From DASZHC01 sp035938215 (GTDB lineage: Bacteria > Verrucomicrobiota > Verrucomicrobiia > Chthoniobacterales > JAFAMB01), in NCBI GenBank assembly GCA_035938215.1, contig DASZHC010000167.1, positions 1-5,514 on the forward strand: 5,514 bases of DNA, in the 5' to 3' direction. Both the position numbers and the translations under genes were made by a program. Shown here in pieces: positions 1-5,514 of the stretch (the first letter of the stretch is position 1; each line of letters begins with the position of its first letter). Below the pieces are notes generated by a model. The model saw only the letters and a program-made list of their open reading frames with translations, had not been told where the DNA came from and did not search any database.

Positions 1-141
1 GATATGTTCCAGTTTGCCCTTGCCGGTAAGATAGAGTTGCCAGAAGAAATAAATACGAATCGCTAGCAAAAGCGGCGATTGCAGATAGTTCGCCAAAGTA
101 ACGAATAAAGCGTACGCGCGCTGGATAATATTATAGGCCAT
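1..141 (-). CDS. DoxX-family membrane protein, N-terminal part (runs off left edge)
   Basis: Reading the minus strand from an ATG at 139-141 gives 47 uninterrupted codons to the window edge. The peptide begins MAYNIIQRAYALF and continues with a hydrophobic segment ending in a motif near residues 24-43 (LLLAIRIYFFWQLYLTGKGK). This matches the first membrane helix of DoxX proteins, where an Arg-aromatic helix is followed by a WQ...TGxGK turn. The ATG lies 4 nt after the bufC stop, with no strong ribosome binding site, so translation is probably coupled to bufC. DoxX-type proteins (called BufD or HvfX in related operons) commonly end bufferin-like gene clusters. They are small four-helix inner-membrane proteins whose role there is not settled; redox or metal handling linked to peptide maturation has been suggested. 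The 3' end is missing, so the assignment rests on one helix and on the operon context. Confidence 0.8.
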   Translation of the reverse strand, partial: MAYNIIQRAYALFVTLANYLQSPLLLAIRIYFFWQLYLTGKGKLEHI

Positions 142-145
142 AATT

Positions 146-1105
146 TCAGGCGCGACAGAACCAGCCAAGAGTGGACCAGGTGTCAAACCATTCCTTGATT
201 TGCTTCGGCCAGTCGATTTCTGTCCGGGGGCTTTGTGAAACAGCCTCGACGCATGCTTCTTCAACGGTCAAACCGCGCCCTAGCAGTCGCAGAACCGCAA
301 AGGCGTCGGCGTCAAGGCGCTTGTAGTAAAGCATGTTGTCGTGTCGATGAACCGCGAGGTGGATTTTCGAACGTTTCGGGAACCGAACCCGGTTGCGGCG
401 CCGATGCGCCTTTGGCGCGGCATTCATCGCGTTACTCGCCTCGCCTCGCAAGGCGTCCGAATCCCGTTTTTTGATCGCAATCAAAAAGTCGTCAACTTCA
501 AAATCTAATTCCAACAAACTAAGGTAAGGTTGCAATCCGAGCTTTAATTTGTCTGGGGGAGTATCAAGGATTTCGTCGGGCGTAATGGGTTCCTCGGCTG
601 GGCCATCGAATGCTACAACCTGGGCCCACTCAAAGCGCACCATGTCCAGTGCCAATTCCTGACGCGGAGCGCTCCAGTTCGGCTCATCTTGTAAGAATTG
701 TTCAAGGCGGCTGCCGAGGTCACGAAGCGTATAGGAATCCGACGGATAACGCGCCAAGTAAGCTTGCGCTAGCTTCAAGAACTTACGTTCGCCGACAACG
801 GCGCGAAGCCCGGGATAATCGTCATAGAGACAGTCAAGAACGCGAAACCAATATTGCCGATTGTAAATCTCAAGCCGCTCAAACGAACTCAATCGATCGT
901 TCGGTTTGATAAACTCCGAAGCGACATCGGCCATCGCTGAACCGTCTGTCCAGCGCCTTTGCATTCCCCAACGAGGCGTCAGAGGCCGAAATAGCGCATT
1001 GCTCATGACGCGTTGCAATTCCCGCAATTGCCGAACTGAATTTATTTCATGCGGTGCTCGCCGCGAGTTGTGCGTCACGGAATTTGTTGGCTTTGAGCGC
1101 TTCAT
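146..1105 (-). CDS. bufC: BufC/HvfC-family peptide-modification partner protein (DUF2063)
   Basis: A 319-aa protein. Its N-terminal half carries the DUF2063 (HvfC/BufC N-terminal) signature: RLEIYNRQYWFRVLDCLYDD around residues 79-98, followed by a YPSDSYTLRDLG stretch near 120-131. The C-terminal half has the usual second domain, with HRHDNMLYYKRLD near 253-265 and then LGRGLTVEEAC. A short basic linker rich in Arg and Lys lies near 230-247. In characterised relatives, this protein binds the MNIO oxidase and presents the precursor peptide to it; it has no catalytic residues of its own. The frame stays open up to an ATG at 1168, but I chose the ATG at 1105 because GAGGTG stands four bases upstream. 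This puts the start 59 nt inside bufB in another frame. A GTG at 1078 is an alternative. The role is inferred from family and context; the family call is secure. Confidence 0.93.
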   Translation of the reverse strand: MKRSKPTNSVTHNSRRAPHEINSVRQLRELQRVMSNALFRPLTPRWGMQRRWTDGSAMADVASEFIKPNDRLSSFERLEIYNRQYWFRVLDCLYDDYPGLRAVVGERKFLKLAQAYLARYPSDSYTLRDLGSRLEQFLQDEPNWSAPRQELALDMVRFEWAQVVAFDGPAEEPITPDEILDTPPDKLKLGLQPYLSLLELDFEVDDFLIAIKKRDSDALRGEASNAMNAAPKAHRRRNRVRFPKRSKIHLAVHRHDNMLYYKRLDADAFAVLRLLGRGLTVEEACVEAVSQSPRTEIDWPKQIKEWFDTWSTLGWFCRA

Positions 1106-1898
1106 TATGCACCTCATCAAACGAAGGGATCCTATCGTCCCATTCCAGCAGCGTAGCAGTCGGCCCAATTAACTTATTTGCATGAGCATACATTTTCCAT
1201 ACCGGATCAAGTACAGGGTGATCATGGGTATCGAGGATGTATTTCTCAAACTTTGAATGCCCGGCGATATGCATCTGTCCGACTCGATGATGTGGAATAT
1301 TGTTCAGATAATCGTAGGGGTTAAAGTTGTGGTTTTGCGACGAAACGTAGATGTTGTTGACGTCGAGTAGTATGCCGCAATCCGCCAACTCGGAAACCTC
1401 GGTTAGAAATTCCCATTCGGTCATTTCGGAGGCATGATATTCTGCATAGCTACTGACATTCTCTACGCAGACAGGAACCTCCAGAAAGTCACGAGCAGCG
1501 CGGATCTTCTCCGCTGTATGGCGTGCCACCGCAAAGGTGTAAGGCATCGGCAGCAGATCATGTGTGTAACGCCCGTCAACGCTTCCCCAGCAGAGATGAT
1601 CTGACAGCCAGGGCGTCTTGGTATACTTCACCAGCCGTTTGAGCCGTCTTAGATGTTCGCGATTGAACTTGTCAGCCGAGCCGAAATAGATCGCGACGCC
1701 ATGCTGCACAACGCGATATTGCTCAAGGATGGCGTCCAGGACTTCAAGCGGCCGACCTCCGTCAACCATAAAGTTTTCTGAAATGATTTCAAACCAATCG
1801 ACTACCGGCTTCTTTGCCAAGATATGCCTGTAGTGCGGGACACGAAGTCCAATGCCTATGCCGTAGTCAGTATATCCGTTGAAAGGGTTCGCAGGCAT
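1047..1898 (-). CDS. bufB: MNIO-family bufferin maturase (DUF692, multinuclear non-heme iron oxidase)
   Basis: A 283-aa TIM-barrel-type protein of the DUF692/MNIO family, of usual length. Conserved blocks in order: GIGLRVPHY (15-23), DWFEIISENFM (34-44), QHGVAIYFGSAD (65-76), SDHLCW (99-104), LLPMPY (115-120), VENVSSY (145-151), LLDVNNIYVSSQNHNFNP (177-194), HIAGH (210-214), DTHDHPV (223-229) and LEWDDRIP (251-258). Candidate iron ligands are H66, H101, E146, D179, H210, H214, D223, H225 and E252, by analogy with MbnB and other DUF692 enzymes. Family members use a two- or three-iron centre and O2 to oxidise cysteine residues of a RiPP precursor. In bufferins, the reported products are thiooxazole-type heterocycles. 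The enzyme should act in the cytoplasm with BufC on the BufA-like peptide encoded just upstream. The ATG at 1898 has GGAG five bases before it and the N-terminus matches the family. Confidence 0.96.
   Translation of the reverse strand: MPANPFNGYTDYGIGIGLRVPHYRHILAKKPVVDWFEIISENFMVDGGRPLEVLDAILEQYRVVQHGVAIYFGSADKFNREHLRRLKRLVKYTKTPWLSDHLCWGSVDGRYTHDLLPMPYTFAVARHTAEKIRAARDFLEVPVCVENVSSYAEYHASEMTEWEFLTEVSELADCGILLDVNNIYVSSQNHNFNPYDYLNNIPHHRVGQMHIAGHSKFEKYILDTHDHPVLDPVWKMYAHANKLIGPTATLLEWDDRIPSFDEVHNEALKANKFRDAQLAASTA
1110..1115 (-). promoter_or_regulatory. Ribosome binding site deciding the bufC start
   Basis: On the minus strand the sequence reads GAGGTG-CATA-ATG, placing a good Shine-Dalgarno core four nucleotides before the ATG at 1105. 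It lies within the last codons of bufB. It supports initiation inside bufB rather than at the open-frame ATG at 1168 or at the nearby ATG at 1117. Confidence 0.6.
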
Positions 1899-1903
1899 AA
1901 TTA

Positions 1904-1907
1904 CTCC
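1904..1907 (-). promoter_or_regulatory. Ribosome binding site of bufB
   Basis: The minus strand reads ACTGGAGTAATT-ATG, giving a GGAG core five nucleotides from the bufB ATG at 1898. bufB therefore has its own good translation signal despite lying 172 nt downstream of bufA. Confidence 0.6.
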
Positions 1908-2031
1908 AGTAGGTTAGCAAGCCATCGCGGCACGGTCCAACCATAAGACAAACCTCGAAACAGAATCAGAAGGTCGAAGCGGGAAAGAATCGGCTGCTTC
2001 TGAGTCAGTCTCACTCTTTCTGATATCTCCA

Positions 2032-2051
2032 CCGCCCGGCGAACCGGGCGG
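2032..2051 (-). promoter_or_regulatory. GC-rich hairpin between bufA and bufB (possible attenuator or mRNA stabiliser)
   Basis: A perfect 8-bp inverted repeat, CCGCCCGG with CCGGGCGG, flanks a 4-nt loop. In the minus-strand transcript the loop reads UUCG, closed by a G-C pair rather than the C-G pair of the extra-stable tetraloop. It starts 19 nt after the bufA stop. No U-rich tract follows (the next bases are TGGAGATATCAG), so it is not a textbook intrinsic terminator. Possible roles are partial termination, a 3'-end block protecting the short bufA message from exonucleases, or an RNA processing boundary. All would favour precursor peptide over maturase. The structure is seen directly; the role is inferred. 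Confidence 0.55.
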
Positions 2052-2070
2052 CCGGAGAATATATGACAGG

Positions 2071-2352
2071 CTAAGCTCCGGGCTTGCTACCGTCGGTAGC
2101 GCAACCGCCCTTGCCCTTACACGAGTTCTTGGCCTTGCAACCGTTGTCGCTCGTTTTACAGCCGCCCTGCCCTTTGCACTCGTTCTGCCCTTTGCACCCA
2201 TGCTTGCCCTTTGCGTCATCCATTTGCTGGAGCGCAACACCGGCTTTGCTGTTCGCGGTCGCAGTCGCCGCATATGAGCGCACGGCAAACGAGCCGGTTA
2301 GAAGACCGGCAACCGCTGCGCCGGCAATAACTGCTTTGGATGGCTTGATCAT
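2071..2352 (-). CDS. bufA2: BufA2-like bufferin precursor peptide (Cys-rich, signal peptide)
   Basis: A 93-aa precursor. Residues 1-28 look like a Sec signal peptide: Lys at 3 and 6, a hydrophobic core (VIAGAAVAGLLTG) and an SYA-AT cleavage site near 28/29. A short spacer (29-51) is followed by a core with exactly six cysteines at 53, 59, 65, 72, 78 and 84, spaced 6-6-7-6-6, within GCKGQNECKGQGGC and GCKAKNSCKGKGGC. The Cys-Lys-Gly and NxCKGxGGC pattern matches the BufA2 type of bufferin precursors. These are made in the cytoplasm, modified at Cys by BufB/BufC and exported to the periplasm, where they sequester copper. No cysteine occurs outside the repeats. The frame is open up to 2478, but the ATG at 2352 begins the signal peptide, with a modest GAG seven bases upstream. 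It lies first in an apparent four-gene operon. The gene type is strongly supported by its neighbours; the exact chemistry and metal are inferred. Confidence 0.92.
   Translation of the reverse strand: MIKPSKAVIAGAAVAGLLTGSFAVRSYAATATANSKAGVALQQMDDAKGKHGCKGQNECKGQGGCKTSDNGCKAKNSCKGKGGCATDGSKPGA
2086..2100 (-). other. Small hairpin within the 3' end of bufA
   Basis: A perfect 6-bp inverted repeat, GCTACC with GGTAGC, flanks a 3-nt loop. It falls in the codons just after the last cysteine. It could be chance or could act with the larger hairpin downstream; no U-tract follows. Confidence 0.3.
2089..2199 (-). repeat. Tandem repeat in the bufA core (two copies of about 19 codons)
   Basis: The core region encodes two consecutive units, residues 52-70 (2143-2199) and 71-88 (2089-2142). 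Both have the frame GCKxxNxCKGxGGC followed by a polar linker (KTSDN in the first, ATDG in the second). Each unit holds three cysteines at equal positions. The copies differ at several codons, so this is an old duplication rather than a recent DNA-level one. Confidence 0.75.
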
Positions 2353-2593
2353 CTTATGACTCTTTCTTTGTCTATTTGGTCTTTGTCCGCCTTCGCGACG
2401 GCACTGTTGTTTCTCTGGGAAGACAACGAACGACCGATCTCCTAATTGTGCGCGCGTCGGCATTATTAGGATGCACAAACGGGATTCTTATTCCGGGACT
2501 CAAGGAAATGATTTCAACATTTTTTCGCGCTTCTCGGTAATGGTCTCATCCCCCAACGCGACCGATACGACCCCGGAGACGAGCCGCTAGCCA
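2353..2593 (-). promoter_or_regulatory. Intergenic region likely holding the bufferin operon promoter
   Basis: This is 241 nt between the stop of the arginase-like gene and the bufA start, long enough for a separate transcription start and a leader of roughly 100 nt. No good sigma-70 pair is visible. A candidate extracytoplasmic-function (ECF) type promoter on the minus strand is GGAATAA (2488-2494), 13 nt, then GCATCC (2469-2474) next to an A/T-rich TAATAAT. Several bufferin-type operons are known to be driven by ECF sigma factors, which makes this worth noting, but the match is to a general pattern only. I see no clear terminator for the upstream gene here. Confidence 0.35.
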
Positions 2594-3469
2594 TCAATTT
2601 CCAACCAGTCTTGGCCAGATCGCGTGCAGCGCGCGGCTGTTGATAAGGCGTCGATGCCCATCGTGAACTGCCCGCTGACGGGGATGATCAAATCGGCCGG
2701 CTAACGTTTGAAACCATGAACCGTAACGCAGCGTTGAAAATGCCCCACAAAGATCACCCCCAACGACCACAGCCTTTGATCGTACCACGTCAAGTGCCCA
2801 AACGACGTCATCAATGGAGAATCTGCCATTTTCCCAATTGGTCACGGCATCGCTTTCGCGCAAACAATCCAAATCAATTGTGACATAGACTGACTGGGTG
2901 CGAAGCGATTCCACATATCTCGACAAAGCGTCGCGCCAGGTCGTTCCGGTAATCGGATGCAGCCAATCCGGGTAGGCAACCCCTTCGGATCTCCAGGGAA
3001 AAACCCAGAGTTTGTTTGAGCGGCACGCGGCGCGATTCCCAAGCAATCTCCATGGAAAGCGGCATTCAAAACTTCCGCAGCCCCAGACCGCTATCCCGCT
3101 GATTGCCGGGTTCTCCAATGCCCGGTTAACCCACGCTCCACAAGACCAGTGTGGCGGGCGAATATCCCAGTCCGGATGATTGTCGATGGAAATAATTACA
3201 AATGGCTCTCGAATGCGCCGCACAAAAATTGCGCTGAGATGGTGAAAATCTCCGGATCCCGAGAGCATAAACCGCCGAAATCGCCTGCCGAATTGTTCAT
3301 GAAACTGTTCGATTGCGCGTCGCGATGTGACGAATCGAAGCGATCGCCCGATCTCTGCCGCGTCTATTCGCTCCAACGAGCGCATCTCAGGCAGCAATTG
3401 AAAATCCCAAGCGTCGTCAAGGACAAGCCAGGCTGCATCAGCAGATTCCAAAGCTTCGTCTGCTACCAT
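2594..3469 (-). CDS. Arginase-like (ureohydrolase-fold) protein of unknown substrate
   Basis: A 291-aa protein. I recognise it by altered forms of the three arginase metal-binding blocks: GSGDFHHLS (71-79, replacing GGDHS), ISIDNHPDWD (93-102, replacing DAHxD) and VTIDLDCL (196-203, replacing SxDxDxxDP). VVVGGDLCGAFS (234-245) follows. Candidate Mn ligands are D74, H76, D96, H98, D100, D199 and D201. Ureohydrolases split guanidino or amidino compounds, and the fold also includes histone-deacetylase-like amidohydrolases. The changed motifs and the extra TNWENG segment (210-215) suggest a divergent subfamily with its own substrate. The start at 3469 overlaps the stop of the GNAT gene (ATGGTAG), so the two are translationally coupled. 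Several Trp-rich patches (for example PPHWSCGAW, 105-113) are unlike classical arginases. The fold is likely; the reaction is unknown. Confidence 0.72.
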   Translation of the reverse strand: MVADEALESADAAWLVLDDAWDFQLLPEMRSLERIDAAEIGRSLRFVTSRRAIEQFHEQFGRRFRRFMLSGSGDFHHLSAIFVRRIREPFVIISIDNHPDWDIRPPHWSCGAWVNRALENPAISGIAVWGCGSFECRFPWRLLGNRAACRSNKLWVFPWRSEGVAYPDWLHPITGTTWRDALSRYVESLRTQSVYVTIDLDCLRESDAVTNWENGRFSIDDVVWALDVVRSKAVVVGGDLCGAFSTLRYGSWFQTLAGRFDHPRQRAVHDGHRRLINSRALHAIWPRLVGN

Positions 3470-4704
3470 AGCTCAGCGGCGTTCGCGAACTTCTGAATTG
3501 TCGAATCATATCGCGTCGGCTCCAGAAGCGGCAGGACGAGACGAAAAATCGGGTTCAGCCACGTATGCGCCGCGAGTGTATAAAGATCCAGCGGTTCGAG
3601 TTCCATGCGAAAATGGTACTTCGGATCATAGTTTAAAGGTGCGCTGTGATAGGTATGAATCCCGTTTTTCAACGCCCAGATAATCGTGTCTCGCCAAGTG
3701 ACAAAATAAAGGTGGTAATCCAGAGCAACCGAGTAATCCAAGCCGATATAGTTGTCTCGCAAGATCCCGTCGTGGATGAGGACGGAGGCGAAGGCGATGA
3801 TCCGGCCATTCTGACGCCAGATGAAAAACTTTGCACGATCAGGCATCCGACGGGCGAGTTCGCAAAAATAGATCTTTGAGAGCTCTTCGAATCTGAATTG
3901 CGATCTAGCCAGGGTCTGCAGATAAAGCGGATAAATTTCGTCAACAAACGGAGAAATATCCGTAACTACCTCCCATTCAATTTGCAATCCAGTTTCCGAT
4001 TTTTTGAATTTCCTGCGAAGATTTTTCCGCATCGAGTGGCTCACCCGCTTTGCCAGATACCCCTCGAAATCTTCAAAATCCAAATCCAGCCGTGTCGCAG
4101 GCATGCTCGGGACCCGCGTAAATCCGGAGCTTCTCAATGCATCGAGTTCGGTGCGATAGACTTTCGGGAAGTCTTTAAAGACGATAAGCATCGCTCTCAG
4201 TTTGCGCGCGATCGGTCTAAGGCTATGCCGCAGAGCCTCGACGGTCCATTTCACGCCTTTGCTTTCCGTATCCCGCGCAAGGTCCCCTTCCCCGGCGGAG
4301 CACCCGACCATGAGCATGCGCAGTTTTAGAAATCCGCGGATATATTTGCGCACCCACTCGACCGGTTTCCGAACGACGGCCGGCGTTCCGGTCACCAGGT
4401 CTTGATTTACAACCAGGAAAGGCTGTATCGCACGGGTTCGTCCGTCGCTGTCCTTGAGCAGCAAGTAGTAGTGGCGAAATTGATTCTTCAGTGATTCGCA
4501 GACGATCTCGTGGTACCGATGATCCAGAGCTTTGTCCTCGAAGCACCTGACCCATGTCTGATAGTCTTCCGGAGGAATACCGTCTGCTACAGCCGCCCAT
4601 CCGCGGGATGTCTGGAAACTGAAGAGTACGCGCGGCGAAGTCGCCGCAATATTTTCCGCAGGCTCCATTCGGGTGTTCGGTGTAGATGTGCCTGATGGAT
4701 TCAT
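3463..4704 (-). CDS. GNAT-superfamily acyltransferase (FemAB/BioF2-like)
   Basis: A 413-aa protein resembling the Acetyltransf_6/FemAB-like group, which carries a duplicated GNAT fold. The C-terminal GNAT half shows a basic helix VSHSMRKNLRRKFKK (221-235), a helix with YPLYLQTLARSQFRF (258-272), strands IWRQNGRIIAFASVLI (295-310) and the characteristic NYIGLDYSVALDYHLYFVTW (318-337). Related proteins transfer an acyl or aminoacyl group to an amine, in cell wall, lipid or small-molecule pathways. There is no signal peptide, so it should be cytosolic. The ATG at 4704 is chosen as the first in frame; the upstream GAGAG lies only about one base away, and M13 (4668) has no ribosome binding site. 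It is followed immediately by the arginase-like gene and preceded at 165 nt by a desaturase, which suggests a shared pathway. The substrate cannot be read from the sequence. Confidence 0.8.
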   Translation of the reverse strand: MNPSGTSTPNTRMEPAENIAATSPRVLFSFQTSRGWAAVADGIPPEDYQTWVRCFEDKALDHRYHEIVCESLKNQFRHYYLLLKDSDGRTRAIQPFLVVNQDLVTGTPAVVRKPVEWVRKYIRGFLKLRMLMVGCSAGEGDLARDTESKGVKWTVEALRHSLRPIARKLRAMLIVFKDFPKVYRTELDALRSSGFTRVPSMPATRLDLDFEDFEGYLAKRVSHSMRKNLRRKFKKSETGLQIEWEVVTDISPFVDEIYPLYLQTLARSQFRFEELSKIYFCELARRMPDRAKFFIWRQNGRIIAFASVLIHDGILRDNYIGLDYSVALDYHLYFVTWRDTIIWALKNGIHTYHSAPLNYDPKYHFRMELEPLDLYTLAAHTWLNPIFRLVLPLLEPTRYDSTIQKFANAAELW

Positions 4705-4869
4705 GCTCTCTTTTGATGATGCAGACCTGGAGGGCTGCAGTCTCTCGCAGCCTCCGCCGACGATGAAACATTGCCTTCGCCGGCGACGTGCACATTCCTA
4801 AACGGAGCCATCAACGCATTACCGCGGCGCCGGGAAGCCGGTGCCCTCCCCGCTCAGGCCTGCACAAAG
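4705..4869 (-). other. 165-nt gap between desaturase and GNAT genes with two hairpins
   Basis: I see no gene here. Two inverted repeats are present. At 4826-4845, GGCGCCGG and CCGGTGCC flank a 4-nt loop (one G-T wobble on the plus strand, which becomes an A-C mismatch in the minus-strand RNA). At 4729-4755, GGAGG-CTGC pairs with GCAG-CCTCC with one bulged base and an 8-nt loop, 25 nt upstream of the GNAT start. Neither is followed by a U-tract, so neither is a convincing terminator; the second could affect GNAT translation. Confidence 0.35.
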
Positions 4870-5514
4870 CTAAGAGACGGTCGAATTTGTCTCCGGCACA
4901 AGAGGTCTGCTTTTTGCGGGTAAATCTGGGTCGAGAAAAGCAAGAGCATGCGGCGGCTTTATGACTCGAGTTCCTCCACGTTTTTGTTCTTCAGCGATTT
5001 GCCGATGCAGCTGATCCATTTTCGTCCAATGCAACTTGGGACGGAAGTGATGCTCGGCGTGGTATCCATTGTTGAACCAGAGAAAATTGTAAATCTTCTC
5101 ATAGGAACTCACCCCCCAGGCGATCGGCTTGTCAGGATTTCCCCCGAAGTGAAGGTAGTAACCGTTCAGATACGAAAGACATTGCCCGAAATAGTAGAAG
5201 GCCAAAAAAACGACGATGAACCTCCAGTTGAGGATGCCTAGCAGAACGAAGAAGCTGACGAAAGACGCGATTTCGGCGATACCCCAGAAAGCATCTTTCG
5301 GGCTCTTTCTTTTTACCTCGGCGTAGATCGCTTTCGGGTCATCACGCAAATAGCTGAGGAAAACATAGCCCCAAACAGTCTCCGCCTCGCCACCATGGCC
5401 ATGGCGATAGATCGACAGCCAGTCGACCGTGTCTCCGTTTTCATCCTTCCTATCGCTATTCCCCATATGGTGACGGTGATGAACATATTTGTAAAAGGTC
5501 TGGGAAAAACCAAT
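4870..5514 (-). CDS. Membrane fatty acid desaturase/hydroxylase, C-terminal part (5' end outside window)
   Basis: The frame is open to the right edge, giving 214 residues of an incomplete protein; an internal ATG at 5466 is not the start, because conserved residues precede it. The first residues contain a histidine box, HHRHH (12-16, HxxHH type), and a later box is HAEHH (152-156) in NNGYHAEHHFRPKLHW. Both belong to the di-iron centre of the membrane fatty acid desaturase/hydroxylase superfamily. Between them lie hydrophobic segments near 77-116 that form a membrane hairpin. The N-terminal HxxxH box must lie upstream, outside the window. The C-terminal tail (after about 175) is polar and Pro-rich. 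These enzymes use O2 and electrons from ferredoxin or cytochrome b5-type donors to desaturate or hydroxylate acyl chains or other lipids. Substrate is unknown; the following GNAT and arginase-like genes may act in the same pathway. Confidence 0.9.
   Translation of the reverse strand: MGFSQTFYKYVHHRHHMGNSDRKDENGDTVDWLSIYRHGHGGEAETVWGYVFLSYLRDDPKAIYAEVKRKSPKDAFWGIAEIASFVSFFVLLGILNWRFIVVFLAFYYFGQCLSYLNGYYLHFGGNPDKPIAWGVSSYEKIYNFLWFNNGYHAEHHFRPKLHWTKMDQLHRQIAEEQKRGGTRVIKPPHALAFLDPDLPAKSRPLVPETNSTVS

Noticed and set aside
1048..1050. ATG overlapping the bufB stop as ATGA, apparently an ideal coupled start
   Set aside because: It is not in the bufC frame; the bufC codon there is CAT (His).
1106..1168. 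Longer bufC start at 1168 or 1117
   Set aside because: These would overlap bufB even more, the extra residues look like out-of-frame bufB sequence, and neither start has as good a ribosome binding site as 1105.
1966..2003. 7-bp inverted repeat TCAGAAG/CTTCTGA in the bufA-bufB gap
   Set aside because: The loop is 24 nt and the stem is short; this is expected by chance and has no U-tract.
2032..2051. Hairpin as a full intrinsic terminator of bufA
   Set aside because: No U-rich tract follows on the minus strand, and the next genes belong functionally to the same operon.
1914..2288. Minus-strand 124-aa open frame across bufA and the hairpin
   Set aside because: It is an Arg/Ala-rich frame-shifted reading of the bufA repeats, with no family resemblance and no ribosome binding site noted.
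2353..2478. In-frame upstream extension of bufA to an ATG at 2478 (42 extra residues)
   Set aside because: The added residues are charged and irregular, and would bury the signal peptide. The ATG at 2352 starts a normal Lys-then-hydrophobic signal sequence.
3898..4329. Plus-strand 143-aa open frame and other plus-strand frames (for example 3149-3496, 4948-5241)
   Set aside because: All are antisense to well-supported minus-strand genes and show no domain signature.
4223..4795. Minus-strand 190-aa open frame over the GNAT N-terminus
   Set aside because: It is an alternative frame of the GNAT gene with Arg/Cys-rich unstructured content and no recognisable motif.

Overview
Every gene in this window lies on the minus strand, so transcription runs from the high coordinates to the low ones. 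Base composition looks moderate, near half G+C. The envelope-directed proteins (a secreted peptide precursor, a DoxX-type membrane protein, a membrane desaturase) suggest a Gram-negative-type bacterium. I cannot place it more precisely; a proteobacterium or an acidobacterium would both fit.

Right-hand block (about 5514 to 2594): three genes in a row. First is the C-terminal part of a membrane di-iron fatty acid desaturase/hydroxylase whose 5' end lies outside the window. After a 165-nt gap comes a 413-aa GNAT/FemAB-like acyltransferase. Its stop codon overlaps by 7 nt the start of a 291-aa protein that keeps arginase-type metal-binding motifs in altered form. This looks like a small metabolic unit, perhaps lipid or amino-acid conjugate tailoring, but its product is unknown.

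Left-hand block (2352 to 1): after a 241-nt intergenic region that should hold a promoter, there is a clear bufferin-type RiPP operon. It encodes a 93-aa signal-peptide-bearing precursor with six cysteines in two tandem repeats (BufA2-like), a DUF692/MNIO multinuclear iron oxidase (BufB), a DUF2063 partner protein (BufC) and the first 47 codons of a DoxX-family membrane protein that runs off the left edge. In the known bufferin model, BufB with BufC oxidatively modifies Cys residues of BufA, and the matured peptide is exported to the periplasm where it binds copper; the DoxX protein is a frequent operon member of less certain role.

Two architectural details stand out. A GC-rich perfect hairpin without a U-tract sits between the precursor gene and the maturase gene and could set their expression ratio. 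The bufC start is buried 59 nt inside bufB behind a good Shine-Dalgarno sequence. No RNA genes, CRISPR arrays, insertion sequences or tRNAs were seen, and no stretch over 300 nt lacks a gene.
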